NCBI GenBank assembly: GCA_002751075.1
Contig: NAOQ01000626.1
Span: 1-41,076 of the forward strand
Source: Ichthyophonus hoferi
Lineage: Eukaryota; Opisthokonta; Ichthyosporea; Ichthyophonida; Ichthyophonidae
Direction of reading: 5' to 3'
Length of the DNA stretch: 41,076 bases
Below the pieces are notes generated by a model that had not been told where the DNA came from, ran no database searches, and was given only the letters and a program-made list of their open reading frames with translations. A program made the translations under genes and the position numbers. The first letter of the stretch is position 1. Each line of letters opens with the position of its first letter. Positions 11,642-23,345 of this stretch are shown here, in pieces.

Positions 11642-11901
11642 AATATACAATGTAAAGAGTGATATAGCATAGATAAGGTGTAATTAATGAGGATGTAGGA
11701 AATGAGCGATTGTCATCAATACTTACTCTTTTCGTAACTCAGAGTGAGCCACTACAGGTTTATTTTATTTATACAGGTCGCCATGCTTTTAACTGACGTA
11801 CCAACCATAATTAGTAATTTTTATGTAGTTTACTCCCAGCTCACATACCTTTAAAGGAAACAACATCAGCGAACCGTGTAAAGTCATGCATTATCCATAT
11901 C

Positions 11902-12613
11902 NNNNNNNNNNNNNNNNNNNNNNNNNNNNNNNNNNNNNNNNNNNNNNNNNNNNNNNNNNNNNNNNNNNNNNNNNNNNNNNNNNNNNNNNNNNNNNNNNNN
12001 NNNNNNNNNNNNNNNNNNNNNNNNNNNNNNNNNNNNNNNNNNNNNNNNNNNNNNNNNNNNNNNNNNNNNNNNNNNNNNNNNNNNNNNNNNNNNNNNNNNN
12101 NNNNNNNNNNNNNNNNNNNNNNNNNNNNNNNNNNNNNNNNNNNNNNNNNNNNNNNNNNNNNNNNNNNNNNNNNNNNNNNNNNNNNNNNNNNNNNNNNNNN
12201 NNNNNNNNNNNNNNNNNNNNNNNNNNNNNNNNNNNNNNNNNNNNNNNNNNNNNNNNNNNNNNNNNNNNNNNNNNNNNNNNNNNNNNNNNNNNNNNNNNNN
12301 NNNNNNNNNNNNNNNNNNNNNNNNNNNNNNNNNNNNNNNNNNNNNNNNNNNNNNNNNNNNNNNNNNNNNNNNNNNNNNNNNNNNNNNNNNNNNNNNNNNN
12401 NNNNNNNNNNNNNNNNNNNNNNNNNNNNNNNNNNNNNNNNNNNNNNNNNNNNNNNNNNNNNNNNNNNNNNNNNNNNNNNNNNNNNNNNNNNNNNNNNNNN
12501 NNNNNNNNNNNNNNNNNNNNNNNNNNNNNNNNNNNNNNNNNNNNNNNNNNNNNNNNNNNNNNNNNNNNNNNNNNNNNNNNNNNNNNNNNNNNNNNNNNNN
12601 NNNNNNNNNNNNN
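11902..12613. other. Assembly gap (712 N)
   Basis: Unknown sequence; frames running through it on either strand are meaningless. Confidence 0.99.
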
Positions 12614-12673
12614 AGATCCTTGTTATGGCCCATACAAATTTTTTAAGATTTATTTCTAATATAATGTATACCC

Positions 12674-12856
12674 TCAGGCTATTTCAGTGAATGTAGATCG
12701 GACTCTGTAGGATTTCATCAATTCGGCTTTATTACCAGTCAGTTGCAAATTAATAAATGTAAAACCTTTCAAACGGCAAATCAAAGTTAATATACCCTGA
12801 CAATTAAGTCTACGCAGCTTCCAGAGCAAAAACCTGCGTAAATCTACCAGTAGCAC
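12674..12856 (-). pseudogene. Short coding-like relic, leucine-rich
   Basis: A 60-codon frame with leucine-rich, mixed composition (LRRFLLWKLRRLNCQGILTL, INLQLTGNKAELMKS). It is less AT-driven than neighbouring frames and might be a scrap of a leucine-rich protein. No splice context or second exon was found, and the adjacent gap hides what lies upstream. Confidence 0.22.
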
Positions 12857-13110
12857 ATGATATAATATAAAAAGGATATACTATAATATACAATTATACA
12901 ATACATAAGTTAATATGCAGCAGTATGTATGAGTCAGCGGTTACATGAATGCTGGAAAAACTGTCAGCGGTTATAGCTAGCTTTAGCTAACTGGAGTTAA
13001 GTTGCTAAATACTAAAGTTGCTTAAATGTTATAAAAGAATCTAGAATTCAGAACAAAATATAAATATAGAAGTGGTCTAATAAATGGTTGGCAGTTTTAT
13101 TTATCAATAA

Positions 13111-13338
13111 TTATATAGTACATTTATTTATTAAATGTTCAATAAACCAATATTGAGGAAGATATAAATAACGCACAATAAAATATCTAAAATATTTTAA
13201 CCAGTTTTCACCAATACCATACTTGAGTTTAGCATGCAACGGTAGCTGGCTACCCATGCAAGCCTGTGCGTGGTTTATTTTAACAATGTACGAGTTTATA
13301 TTCACATTTGTACAAGACTGAGCCTTCCCCGGAAGCAA
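13111..13338 (-). pseudogene. Short coding-like relic, unrecognised
   Basis: A 75-codon frame of mixed composition (ACMGSQLPLHAKLKYGIG in its middle) with no recognised family. Possibly a scrap of a repetitive element; it may also be chance. Confidence 0.2.
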
Positions 13339-13514
13339 ATCCCCACACTCCCGGAAGGGTTAGCACACACAAGTTAGAAAAGCATTTTTATTTTGACTCT
13401 AAATAACCAGTTTCTTTAGACAAGTAAGGATTTTTAAAAGCGAATATAGTAAAGTAGGCGGAATCTATAAGTAGACACCTTTCTCTTATGTAAGAAACAG
13501 CTCATTAAGAATAT

Positions 13515-13590
13515 TGGGCACGAGGGTATAATGGTAAATAATCGTTGGAACATGCAAGTCCCAGGATTTACGGTATCGCATGTGCAGGGT
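13515..13590 (+). mobile_element. Second tRNA-like (SINE-type) patch
   Basis: GGTATAATGGTAAATAATCG matches the A-box/D-arm of the patch at 11585-11641, and both then have a shared cca-tcccag stretch. Weak B box; decayed. Confidence 0.28.
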
Positions 13591-13849
13591 CCACGTGGTT
13601 CCCCCGGCATTTCTCTGATAAGGCAATGATTATGTATTGCACTCCAAAATGATGCCTAGTATACTGTATTCAATACTTCCACTCTTTACTTCTCCTCATT
13701 TTTTTGCGTGTAAAAGAGTCCTAACTTCTTCATCATTGATTATGAGCTATTAGATTGTTTGAAGGTGGTTGCATAGTTTCATAGGGCTAATACTTAGTTA
13801 CATAGCAATCAACATCCTGGAAAGGCACAAAATTATCGGAGATAGGTAG

Positions 13850-13975
13850 TTACAGGTTTCTTCCCTGTGAAATACATTTATAATTGAGGGAGTACCAAAT
13901 TAAGGAGTTTTTAACGCGTATTTTTGCATAAAGGGAGTACAGATATGCGAAGATATTTTATTACTATTATGAAAG
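13850..13975 (-). mobile_element. LTR fragment of the TRIM-like family (fossil)
   Basis: On the minus strand it carries atctgtactcc, tatgcaaaaatacgcgtt and ccttaatttggta in the same order and spacing as the LTRs at 4675-6061. Confidence 0.62.
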
Positions 13976-14108
13976 TCGCTAAAAGTTAGGGAGTAGGCCA
14001 ATAAGGTTAATAAAACTCAGAGAGCACAGTTACCTAGGCAGCCAGTTATTGGCTGATGACCTGTAAGACTCCCAAGGATCCAATAGAGGATATGTTCTCA
14101 TTGGATAT

Positions 14109-14130
14109 GAGATGACCATGTGGTCATCTC
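14109..14130. repeat. Perfect 22-bp palindrome
   Basis: GAGATGACCA-TG-TGGTCATCTC is a perfect inverted repeat (10-bp arms), in a locally GC-richer stretch. Confidence 0.85.
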
Positions 14131-15330
14131 TGGAGACTCGCAGCATCGCAGCAATCAGCGACGTGGAAAAACATGAAACTGTGACTCATAATGAGTGCGT
14201 TTCCCAACACTAGGGGGGATCCAACAGCCAAGAAAATAAAAAATAACCACCCATTGCAAAGGAGGAGAGAATTTTCACAAGGAAAGAGGCAACAACGATT
14301 GTCTCTACATAAACCCCTATTTGCTTATTGAGAATTAACGACTTTTGGATGAATGTATATAAACGTGAAGTTGTCAAATGATAGCATTGGCTGGCAAAGT
14401 CGCTGTAATTTTTTTAAGAAACCCTAGGTAGTAGAGCGAACCCATAGTGGCGAGGCCCTCTTTGGGTCAATACATGACCTATAGTATATATTCTTTTAAC
14501 TATACATTACTTATTCTATTTAATTGTTATTGCATAGGGAAATGTTCAGGCACCAATTAGGCATTCAATTTTACGCAACTGTACGTGATTAATAGCAACA
14601 ATCGGCATGCACCGAAAATTGAAAGGCCAGCCTCAACACGACATAAACAACAAAGCTATTTTAATAATATATAATATGTATGGTTTTTCACCTCAAATTA
14701 ATCTTTTATATAGGAAAACATTCTCCTGCCCAGAGCTTTCTGGTTCCTATCCCATGGTACTTTTCCAAACGAGGTTAGACTATCATAGTATGTCAATCAG
14801 TATTTAATAAATGAACATCTGACAATTTTTCAGGCTTTTGAAATCCAATATTAAATATTCTGTACATAAAAAATGGTTTAAGCCTTTGGAATGTTTAGGT
14901 ATCTGATCATATCTTACGTAACGTATAACACCGTCCTACATTCAAGGTGTTCTGACCACAAAAGTTAACGATGGCTAATCATGTTAATCCCTAGATTCAC
15001 AAAATATGGACCAATGATCATCGTACACTATTGTACCCCTGGAGGTGAAATTTAAAGATCCCTGTGGACCATAGGTCAGCATCCGTAATATTATAAAAGA
15101 GTGTAGTGTATTATTGTATTACCGCAAAACCAGTGTTATAAGTTACTGTAACATAGCATATGAAACTTAGGACTATACTGAATTTTCTTATCATAGCCAA
15201 CCAAATTCAATTATTAGCTATAGTAACAATCTGAACATTATAATACCCTTACAGATTTGTAATGGTACTGAGCACTGGAAAGCTACGATATATGGTTAAC
15301 AATAAATAATCAACTGGCCATTACCACCAG
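14131..15330. other. Intergenic, no gene recognised
   Basis: A 66-codon plus-strand frame at 14607-14807 has no splice context and no recognised motif. Otherwise there is only AT-rich unique sequence. Confidence 0.4.
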
Positions 15331-15584
15331 TAGTAACACTACTAACTATGAAACCCCGAGGCCGAGGGATTTCCCTGGAGAAATGACATATTTCTCTTAA
15401 TGCAGTAACTCATTTCCAAATTGGATTACATTACCTCCGATTTTTTTTATCCCAGTCGCCATCACAACGCAGTGACTTCCAAAGACCTCCCTATTCTTTC
15501 ACAAAAGTACACCAATTGCTAAAGAAACGAGCTTTCGGTGAGCCTCCCGAAGCCGAAAGACCCCCGAGAGCCACATGCCGCCTC

Positions 15585-15667
15585 AAACATCCCCTGAATT
15601 CGGTATCACCTCAATTATTATTGGGTATAGGACACAGGAGCAAACTTGTCTCGAACTGTTCTCAACA
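15585..15667 (+). mobile_element. 3' end of an LTR of the TRIM-like family (fossil)
   Basis: Matches the LTR 3' end: ttcggtat, atatagg/tataggacacagg, then ttctcaaca at 15659-15667. The GC-richer DNA before it (15330-15580) may be an older or rearranged part of the same LTR, but I cannot align it. Confidence 0.55.
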
Positions 15668-16490
15668 AAAGGCAATATGAATAGACAAGATGCATTATAA
15701 TTATGACTTTATGTACCCAATAATACAACGGGAACTTATCTAGGGAAAGATCTTCTAAACTCATAAATACTGTATCAGAGGCCTAAATGGGGATTTACCT
15801 ATACTATAAGGCTATCTCGGGGGTATACCCTGACTTTTTATTATCAAATCATGGCATAAACGTGTTAGAAAATGGAATCTTGGTGCCGTAGGTGAGCTAA
15901 TATTCTTATCATCCGAAGGGTTCTCATTCTTTAATAGTTTGCTGCAACTCGACATTGTTCTAATAATCTATTCACTAAAAAGTTTTTTTGAAGAATATTT
16001 GTTTAAACATTAACTTAGCTAAAAAATGGAGTTATCTTAGCTGCCTACATAAAAGGAAAGGGAGCTAAAATATCAGCACGAAAATTGGGTCAGTCGCTTC
16101 CTAAATAATGCACTGCACCAATGAATGGCATACGACTATAGTTAGATGTAGGTGATATTATTGACTATGATATTATTGGCCACAATACAATTGACTGATA
16201 GAGAGATTAACGATCAAATAATGTCTTGTGACAATAGAATTTACCCCACTATCAAGTTAGTCACAAGTTTTGGAACGATTTGTAATAAAACTTTTCATAA
16301 TTAACATACTTGCACATGAATATTATCATTTTTGTGATTAATAAGAATATTTATTATTACATAAAAACGAATCTGTGATATTATTATGGTCAATAGCAAC
16401 AAAAATACTATATGGTAAAAATCAAAACACCTGTGACATAATATTATAGAAAATATACATTGTAGATACGTTAATCTAACTACAACTAAC

Positions 16491-16682
16491 GTGCAATATA
16501 ACTATGAAACGTTTTTACGTGCGGAGGATATTGAAGTAAACAAAAGGATCAGACTTCTACTAGAAATTGGAGCCGATTTAAACATTGATGTAAAGAATCA
16601 GATGACAGTTACTGCAGGCGATATTGGCAATCTCCGCGAATTTATCAATCGGACCACTGATTCCTTAATAATATTAACATAA
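16491..16682 (+). pseudogene. Ankyrin-like coding relic
   Basis: A 63-codon frame with IRLLLEIGADLNI, the kind of helix-loop text found in ankyrin repeats. A related stretch recurs at 22090-22160 and part of it near 22545-22600, so it belongs to a repeated unit and not to a single-copy gene. No full ankyrin repeat or splice structure visible. Confidence 0.33.
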
Positions 16683-17230
16683 CTGCATCGAATCGTTCTT
16701 CAAAACCTATCGCAATATACTTTTGAATTCAAAATAGCACTTTCTGGCCTTGGTCAAGAAAAAATGTATTTAGTGGGATATTAAAATAGTTGCCATGTTT
16801 TACTTTATTTATTATTTACCAACATGTATAAGGACAATAAATTAAGGTGTAATAGGTGCTAACGATTAGCCTAACTGAAATTATATAAAGAAGCTTCACT
16901 GGGATTAGTGCCAACGATCTGTCTAGTAATCTAATGACGTCATATGGCAGTTTATATGATTATTAGAATAATTTTATTTTTAAAATGTAATTCTTCAAAA
17001 AGAGTAAATAACACGTGTTTACACCCAATATTATATCGATGTTTGTTTTGGTTATGTTGGTATGATGGTTTGGCTCTTAGGAGGTTAACTAATGAAAATT
17101 ATTATCATACTAAGAGATTAGCAACATGTACTAGTCAGCCAGTAATACTACCTTCCGATACATATTCTCAACTCAAAATGAACTATTGTCTATTATTTTT
17201 ACTTTATAAGATCATGCATAATATTTTATA

Positions 17231-17490
17231 ATGCTTAATCCGGGATATTTAATTTATTCATGTATTTATTTATATAACTATAATTGTTTAATAATAGCAG
17301 CAATTATTATTACACATGTAGTCTGAAGAAATAGTTGGTACAATCTATTGGTGTTGAATGCCAATCCAAAATAATTGATCAAAATTAAATCAACCAATGG
17401 AAGAGGTGCCATGACTATATAATAAGCCATTTCAGATCACATGATTGGAGCCAAGATAACTTATTGCATCCTGCTCAGGGCAATTCCAGC
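17231..17490 (+). mobile_element. LTR fragment of the TRIM-like family (fossil)
   Basis: Shares tatttatttatataact, acatgtagtctg.ag.aaatagtt, ggtacaatctattggtgtt and the aataagccatttcagat block with the 5' LTR at 4675-5090. It stops matching after about 17490. Confidence 0.72.
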
Positions 17491-18600
17491 CGCTTTGACC
17501 AATGACTCTACAGTCTTGCTACCGCTAATGTAGACGATCTGCGTAGCCCATGCAACAGCTTAAAAAGGACAATCAAAATAAGTCAATTCCCAGAGTGTAG
17601 CTAACTGCCAATTGAAACATGAAATATAAACTCTGCAGGACTATTGCCTAATATGTATCCGATAACACTAACTGCGAATTAGCTGCAGACAGCCCAGATT
17701 GAATTTCTTATTCTATAAAGCAGGGGCTAATCGCAGATATGTGGTCGTTTTTCTTTTAAAAAATACGCAAATTGAGAGGTGGGGGGGAGCGTTGCCAAAC
17801 CCAAAGAGTTAATGATTAAAAAGGAAACTTTTGTATATTGATAATCTACTGCGTTTAATATTAGTATATGTTTATAAAACACATTTATTTTATGTAATTT
17901 ACATTATTTATTCTATATTGATTTTTCTTGTTAAATTTACCTATTATTTTATTATTTTAATAAAGCAATAATCTAAATGCATGTAAGTATCCAATGAAGT
18001 CACATGCATATTCAATTAGAACGCGGCACCCTGGAATAGTCAGCAACCACAGCGCAAGTTTAGAAAAGCTTTCGTTGAAAACAACAGCTTGTACCTGGTT
18101 CTATAAATGAGTTCCCATACATCAGTCTTATTTTTAGCTACCCAAGTCTGAAGGTTGCAAGCATAGTTTTGTTGTATATTTGTGCTCGTGACGTAATATT
18201 ATAACCACCTGCTCGCAAGAAAAATTCTCAATAGTCAGTATAGGTATATAAATATTTATATTAAGACAGAGAATCAAAGGCATAAGGGATATCTATTCTA
18301 CGATCACAAGATTAAATAACAGTAAAAACTTTCAGTTTATTTTTATTAATAGTTTTCTTTATTAATTATTCTAAATAATTCAAGCAAAAAATTATCCAAA
18401 TAAAGGAGCTGGATTAAGATGTAGCCACGTTATTTTTAGTATCATGAATCTATCTTGCATGATATTACCTAATGTTGTAGGAAGATCCAATAATCATACA
18501 CCAAATAGAACCCTTATCTAATTTATATTTATTATATTTATACATTTTGTTTGTTAATATATATATATATATATGTGTATATATATTTAAAGCAATATTA
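17491..18600. other. Intergenic, no gene recognised
   Basis: Mixed unique sequence, with a G-run near 17782 (gtgggggggagc) and an AT-rich block after 17820. No exon supported. Confidence 0.4.
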
Positions 18601-18629
18601 TTTAAAACCTGGCACAAGCTGATATCGGC

Positions 18630-18765
18630 ATCGAATTGGCTAACTATGATGTTGACACCCATCTATGTACACGTCTATGGTTGGCCCATCCCTCCCACGT
18701 ATGCTTTCCCAAGCTTCCAATTGGCTAAAAAGAAGCCGAAGCTACCAGTATTGACCAATAATAAA
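18630..18765 (+). promoter_or_regulatory. Possible promoter zone with CCAAT-type boxes before the zinc-finger gene
   Basis: Three CCAAT or reverse ATTGG motifs lie at about 18634, 18717-18726 (ccaattggct) and 18753-18759, some 170-300 bases before the ATG at 18934. Motif density only; no transcription start evidence. Confidence 0.3.
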
Positions 18766-18933
18766 AGGGTATTTGGACAGAAGCATAAAGAAGTTATGAA
18801 GCTATTACAAGTAGTACTTAAAGTCGAGTTATGCTGGTATTATTGTGTACGGTGTCTGCTTGAGATTAAATGGTTATTTTTTGTTGTTGTTCATATTTAT
18901 ATTTCGCTTCTCTTTTGAGCGTTAAAGTTAAAT

Positions 18934-20247
18934 ATGCAGACTAATTTTGGCATTCATAATACGACTGTATACAATGGCTATAATGATAGCCATTGTACCA
19001 TTGAATATGAGCCTAATCATGATTCATGTCTAAGTAATGTATATGGTGGCGGGGCACTTAAGAACTCTGTCAGTCACCACTCTAATATAAGTCATCAACG
19101 CAACAACCTTAATAAGAACTTGAGTTCAAAGCTTATGGCCGATAATACGCATAGTCCTAAACTTCTCACATTTAAACCTATTCTTCCTGGTGCACTTAAG
19201 GAATCATCTTCTACCCCTATTATTTCTTTCCCTTGCTGTCCACGTCGTCGGAGAAGACCAGAGGAGCTCGATCGCAAATATGTTTGTTGCATTAAAGGAT
19301 GTGAACGAAGGTAAGACTACTTTCCAAATATTTTCATTCTGTTTAGTTATACTTTTGCTTTGTAATGTAAGTAGTAGTTACTATATGAAGCCGTGTTTGT
19401 GGTATATATAACCAAAGACTTGATTATGTGTGTTAAGTGTTTTTATTGTACGTATTTGCATATTGAGTGTCCTTGGGTTAAGGCTATTGAAGCTTGCGTA
19501 TAATTAATTAACTGTGCACTAGATGTAGCTTAAAGAAAAAGTATACTTAGTATATACGGTATTATTTTGCTTTTGTTTTTGTTCATTGAAAATATAATTG
19601 ATCATTGACATGCCTAACAGTGTCTTATCTTCCTGTTTAGATATGTTCTTCTCAACTCTCTACAACAGCATTTAAAGCGTTTCCACGGAATAATGTTTCC
19701 TCCTAGTACGCGTGGACGCCCTCCACGTAAGTACTCTGGAGATGAGCTTAATCAATGCGATTCTAGTATCTCGATCATCTCGCAAGGAAGCGAAGAGTTA
19801 TTAATCAGCCCCCAACAGGTTAACCACCTTACCAACTCAATACCATCTAAAATGTCGCCCCAAAGGGAACCACTGTACTCACAGGATGATATCCAACATA
19901 AAATGAAAGTTGAGAAAAGCAATTCCAATTACCATTACGCACCCAAATCTTGCTCTTCTGACCTCCCATTTTTTTGGAGTAATGATATTACTCCGCCGGT
20001 CATTGCCGAAGGCGCCACCCTTTCAGATTTTTCAAAGGGGAAATACAATTTTATGAATGATCGCTCGTTTTCTTCCACTGAAAATGAATTCGTAACTGTT
20101 AAAAGGGAACCTACACAACGTACTGAACCTACAGACGCATTATATAGAGTAGAAAAAGTTAAGGAAGCCGATGTTTTTATTAGTAAACTTGTAGATGAAT
20201 TTAAAGATATTACACGAGATAATCCTCAATGGTCCCTCTGTGTGTAA
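18934..20247 (+). CDS. C2H2 zinc-finger protein with AT-hook-like motif (two exons)
   Basis: Exon 1 is 18934-19310 (donor gtaaga), exon 2 is 19641-20247 (acceptor tcctgtttag); joined they give 327 codons plus TAA. The splice rebuilds one C2H2 finger: Cys118/119 and Cys123 lie in exon 1, His136 and His141 in exon 2, with the standard 12 and 4 residue spacing. A basic run (RRRRR, about residue 107) could be a nuclear signal. Right after the finger comes TRGRPPRKY (about 149-157), an AT-hook-like minor-groove motif. The C-terminal half is serine-rich and has two SUMO-type motifs, MKVE and VKRE. The likely role is a nuclear DNA-binding regulator, inferred from motifs only; I do not recognise a named family. 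One finger alone binds DNA weakly, so the AT-hook may contribute. Non-coding exons may precede the ATG. Confidence 0.82.
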
Positions 20248-20981
20248 GTGTTAGCTGACAGTGATCACTCTGAATTGACTATGACTTCGCGAACGGGTAC
20301 CGAATTGGCAGTCATCGTATGATCCGAATGGAATTGAATTGCACCAAGCTTAACACAGAAGATACAATTTCCAGTAGTTTGCCATGCATTTTTTTTTAAA
20401 AAAAACACTACCTAACAAAATATTATTTTTTAATTTTGCCTTATGAACTGTTTACCAGGCATTATCTCCGTAACATAGTTTATCATGTTGGCCCGTTTAT
20501 ATTAATAATACGGTCCCATTCGGATTGTACTGGTTTATATTTAAAGATTTAAAGATGATTCGTGAATGTTTGGTGAAGCATCAAGAAACGCACTGCTATG
20601 ATATATAATGGCTATTTTGATATGTAATTTTGTCAGTATAATTTGTATATATATATTATTTATGATTGTTCGAAAGATTTTTTTTATTTTTTATTTAGTA
20701 AATAGGAGTAATACGAGGGATGAAGGAAGTTGTTGTTATTAGTTCACTTTTTTATCACCGAAGTGCTTTTTAAAACCGGTCGGTTTTTAATTCGAGTCTA
20801 ATTAGTTATTGGTAACTTCTGTCTATTGCCATTTTTTCGAAAGGTGACATTCCATGCAAGACAATAGAAGGTCTGACTAATAGCCAATATATGTCTCCTA
20901 GGCTGGCCCTATGAGATTGCCTCTTCCAAAATATAATAATGCATTATGTAATTATTATGTATATTGCTAATATTACGCAGT

Positions 20982-20987
20982 AATAAA
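20982..20987 (+). terminator. Possible poly(A) signal of the zinc-finger gene
   Basis: First clear AATAAA after the stop at 20247; it implies a 3' UTR of about 740 bases, so a nearer variant signal may be the real one. Confidence 0.25.
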
Positions 20988-21537
20988 TATAACCAAGACC
21001 TATATATTTTTTTAATCAATAGTACTGGAAATTGTTGGCGTCATTATTTATGATCGGGAATAGCGTGTTAGTCACTACTATTTTTTGATTACGTCCCATG
21101 TTGTAACTAAAGTGTTCTTACAATTCCAGAGCTGCTGGAATGACTACTTACCCAGTATCCTATCATAATATATATTATAGTTATTATATATATTAATATA
21201 GACTACATCTAAGTAAGTTAGCAAGTAGGTATGCTAACTTAATAACTTGATTAGAGTATTTCAATCAGTATGTATAGGACTAATACATAACTGCATGATC
21301 AATGAATATGGATCTGAATCAGTCATTAAAGATTATTGCTTCAATATTATTAATCCTAAGCCAATGGATTATGTCTAGGAAATCTCAAGAGGAACAGAGT
21401 GCAATACTCAAATATCTTCATTCTGGAGCAAACCAGATTCGTCAACTTAGGCAAAGCTTCCCTTTCCATAGATTTTTCTGAAACTAAGAGAATATGCACA
21501 CAATTACCTCCTAGTGAAAATATCATATGAAATATCA

Positions 21538-21705
21538 TAACCACAGTACAGTTGAATAATAACTATATAGGATTATAACTAGAGTACAGTTGGATAATAA
21601 CTATATAGGATTATAACTAGAGTACAGTAATATAATAACTACAGTAGAGAGAGATAATAATTACAACACAATATCATAGTAACTACGGCACAGCGAAATA
21701 ATAAC
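21538..21705. repeat. Tandem repeat, ~47-bp unit shortening to ~40 bp
   Basis: Units with acagtt-ataataact-atataggattataactagagt repeat at least twice almost exactly, then continue in more diverged form through 21705. Confidence 0.8.
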
Positions 21706-22020
21706 TTGTTGCAACTCGATATTTGTGACAGAGAATTTACTTAATTATGTGTTTCTAATGTGCTCCAAAATCTAACGTATCTATACAGAGCCAATGTATA
21801 ACTTTAACTACTTAGATAAATTCATACATCACGTTTATAAATAAAAACGCGTACCCAGAACCAGTTTGGGCCCAGCTTATATATTTTATTAGAGTTGGTA
21901 TTAGCTAATAGATGGCCAGTAGGGATCATTGATTACCATCCAGAAGTTGAACAACATTTAATCAATCTTACCACCTGTAGAACAAGGAATATATGAAAAA
22001 TTCTTTCTGTCTATTTGCTG

Positions 22021-22025
<5 letters not shown>

Positions 22026-22056
<31 letters not shown>
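22026..22056. repeat. (AT)n microsatellite
   Basis: About 31 bases of pure alternating AT. Confidence 0.95.
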
Positions 22057-22058
<2 letters not shown>

Positions 22059-22078
22059 ATTACAAAGTTACATACTGA

Positions 22079-22160
22079 TGAGAATAAGTGCATCAAAGCT
22101 CTACTAGAGAGTGGAGCCGATTGAAGACAGCCATCATTAGGGAGACAGTTATCATAGAAT
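22079..22160 (+). pseudogene. Relic related to the ankyrin-like piece at 16491
   Basis: ctactaga..gtggagccgatt and gggagacagttat match the piece at 16555-16615. Broken and short. Confidence 0.3.
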
Positions 22161-22210
22161 GTTAAAACAATAAAATATAGGGTAAACATAATATATCTTG
22201 TTTTTATTTT

Positions 22211-22550
22211 AAGCTACCTTGACAATAACACAATGTCAGGTGTTGGACTATAGTGTGAACAAAGTTGGAAGCCTCTGTCTCAAACACACTGTGGCTAATA
22301 TGCTAATATATACTATTCTAAGACATGCTATGCGGTGAGACTGAATTTAGAATAAACTGTATATCTAAATATAATACGGTATACAGGAGTTAATCTCATT
22401 TGAATTTTTAGTATGCAGGTTTGATAAATAATCTCTACTATTTGATTAAGAGCAGATAATTAATAAATTGAATATGTTAAATTTTAATATAAATAAATAA
22501 TTAATTAAGAAAGCATTATAGCAGATTACACATGTTTCTACTGATAACCT
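22211..22550 (+). repeat. Interspersed repeat, copy 1
   Basis: About 340 bases align with 25028-25375: shared landmarks are atgtcaggt, ggactatag, agaagcc-like and aacacac, tgtggtc/gcggtgaga, gaatta, tacacaggaattaat/tacaggagttaat and aggtttgata. No terminal repeats or coding text recognised. Confidence 0.7.
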
Positions 22551-22799
22551 CCACGAGATGATCAGTCAGATTACTAATTCAATAACCACACCTTGTATTA
22601 ATTCAATAACGAAATCACAACACAATATATGCTAATGTATCTTATTAGAACCCAAGTGCTTCACTGCTCCTAAATAGATTATCCTTTATTAGGGTTGCAT
22701 TAGCGATATTATTATCCCTATTGATAATTTTATTAATATAATTTGTATCAGTATTATTATCATTATTAATCATTGTTTATTTTTAAAACAAATAGGAAA

Positions 22800-23345
22800 G
22801 ATGTATGTTAGAGATACTTAGGTTCTATTTCAAGATAATAGTCTGGTAATCTATAAGCTGAAGCTTTTCATAATTCCTGCTCAAGCTCACGTCGTTGATT
22901 GAGAGTTATAGAAGCCCTTAACTTCTTTCTAGGTGATATGTTTTATATATGATAGCTACAATCTCATTGTAATTCTGGATAAATGGTTGCAGTATTGTTA
23001 ATATCAGGAGTGGTAAAACCCGAGTAGACTAGTTGGCCTTCCTGCAAAGGATCTGGATTAAGTGCTTGGCCCTCTTTAGAAACTATAGACATAATGAGTT
23101 AAATATCGGAATATGACTTTTTTTAACTAGCATTATTTATAAATATATGACGGAACAGTAATATAGGACTTAGCCGTTCTCTTTATTATTGAATGAAGCC
23201 TTATATTTATGGTTCTTTCGCTCAAAAACCAGTTTTGAATAAAGTCTTTCCGACTAATGTGAACTGACCAGCGCCTATGTTTAAAGATCTAATTGGTTCT
23301 TCAACGCTACAAACATTTGATTTATTGAATACAAATTGAGTAATC
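22800..23345 (-). pseudogene. Minus-strand coding relic of unknown family
   Basis: Several stretches read as ordinary protein on the minus strand, including EGQLVYSGFTTPDINN near 23000, EPIRSLNIGAGQFTLVGKTL near 23240-23300 and RLPDYYLEIEPKYL near 22820-22860. Their composition is clearly less AT-driven than chance frames. They are broken and I recognise no family; an old mobile or virus-like gene is possible. It lies just beyond the 3' end of the 5-phosphatase gene on the same strand, but has no splice link to it that I can find. Confidence 0.35.

Noticed and set aside
11884-12659. Open frames of about 250 codons on both strands
   Set aside because: They run through the N gap and carry no sequence information.
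16944-17231. 95-codon plus-strand frame abutting an LTR fragment
   Set aside because: Partly protein-like, but no second exon, no homologous copy in the window and AT-driven ends; not enough to call.
18547-18918. 123-codon plus-strand frame before the zinc-finger gene
   Set aside because: It starts in an (AT)n tract and its composition shifts along its length; no splice link to the finger exons. I read the zone as promoter or 5' UTR.
19095-19411. Frames on both strands overlapping zinc-finger exon 1
   Set aside because: Shadows of the real exon: they end or start in the intron and do not restore the C2H2 finger.
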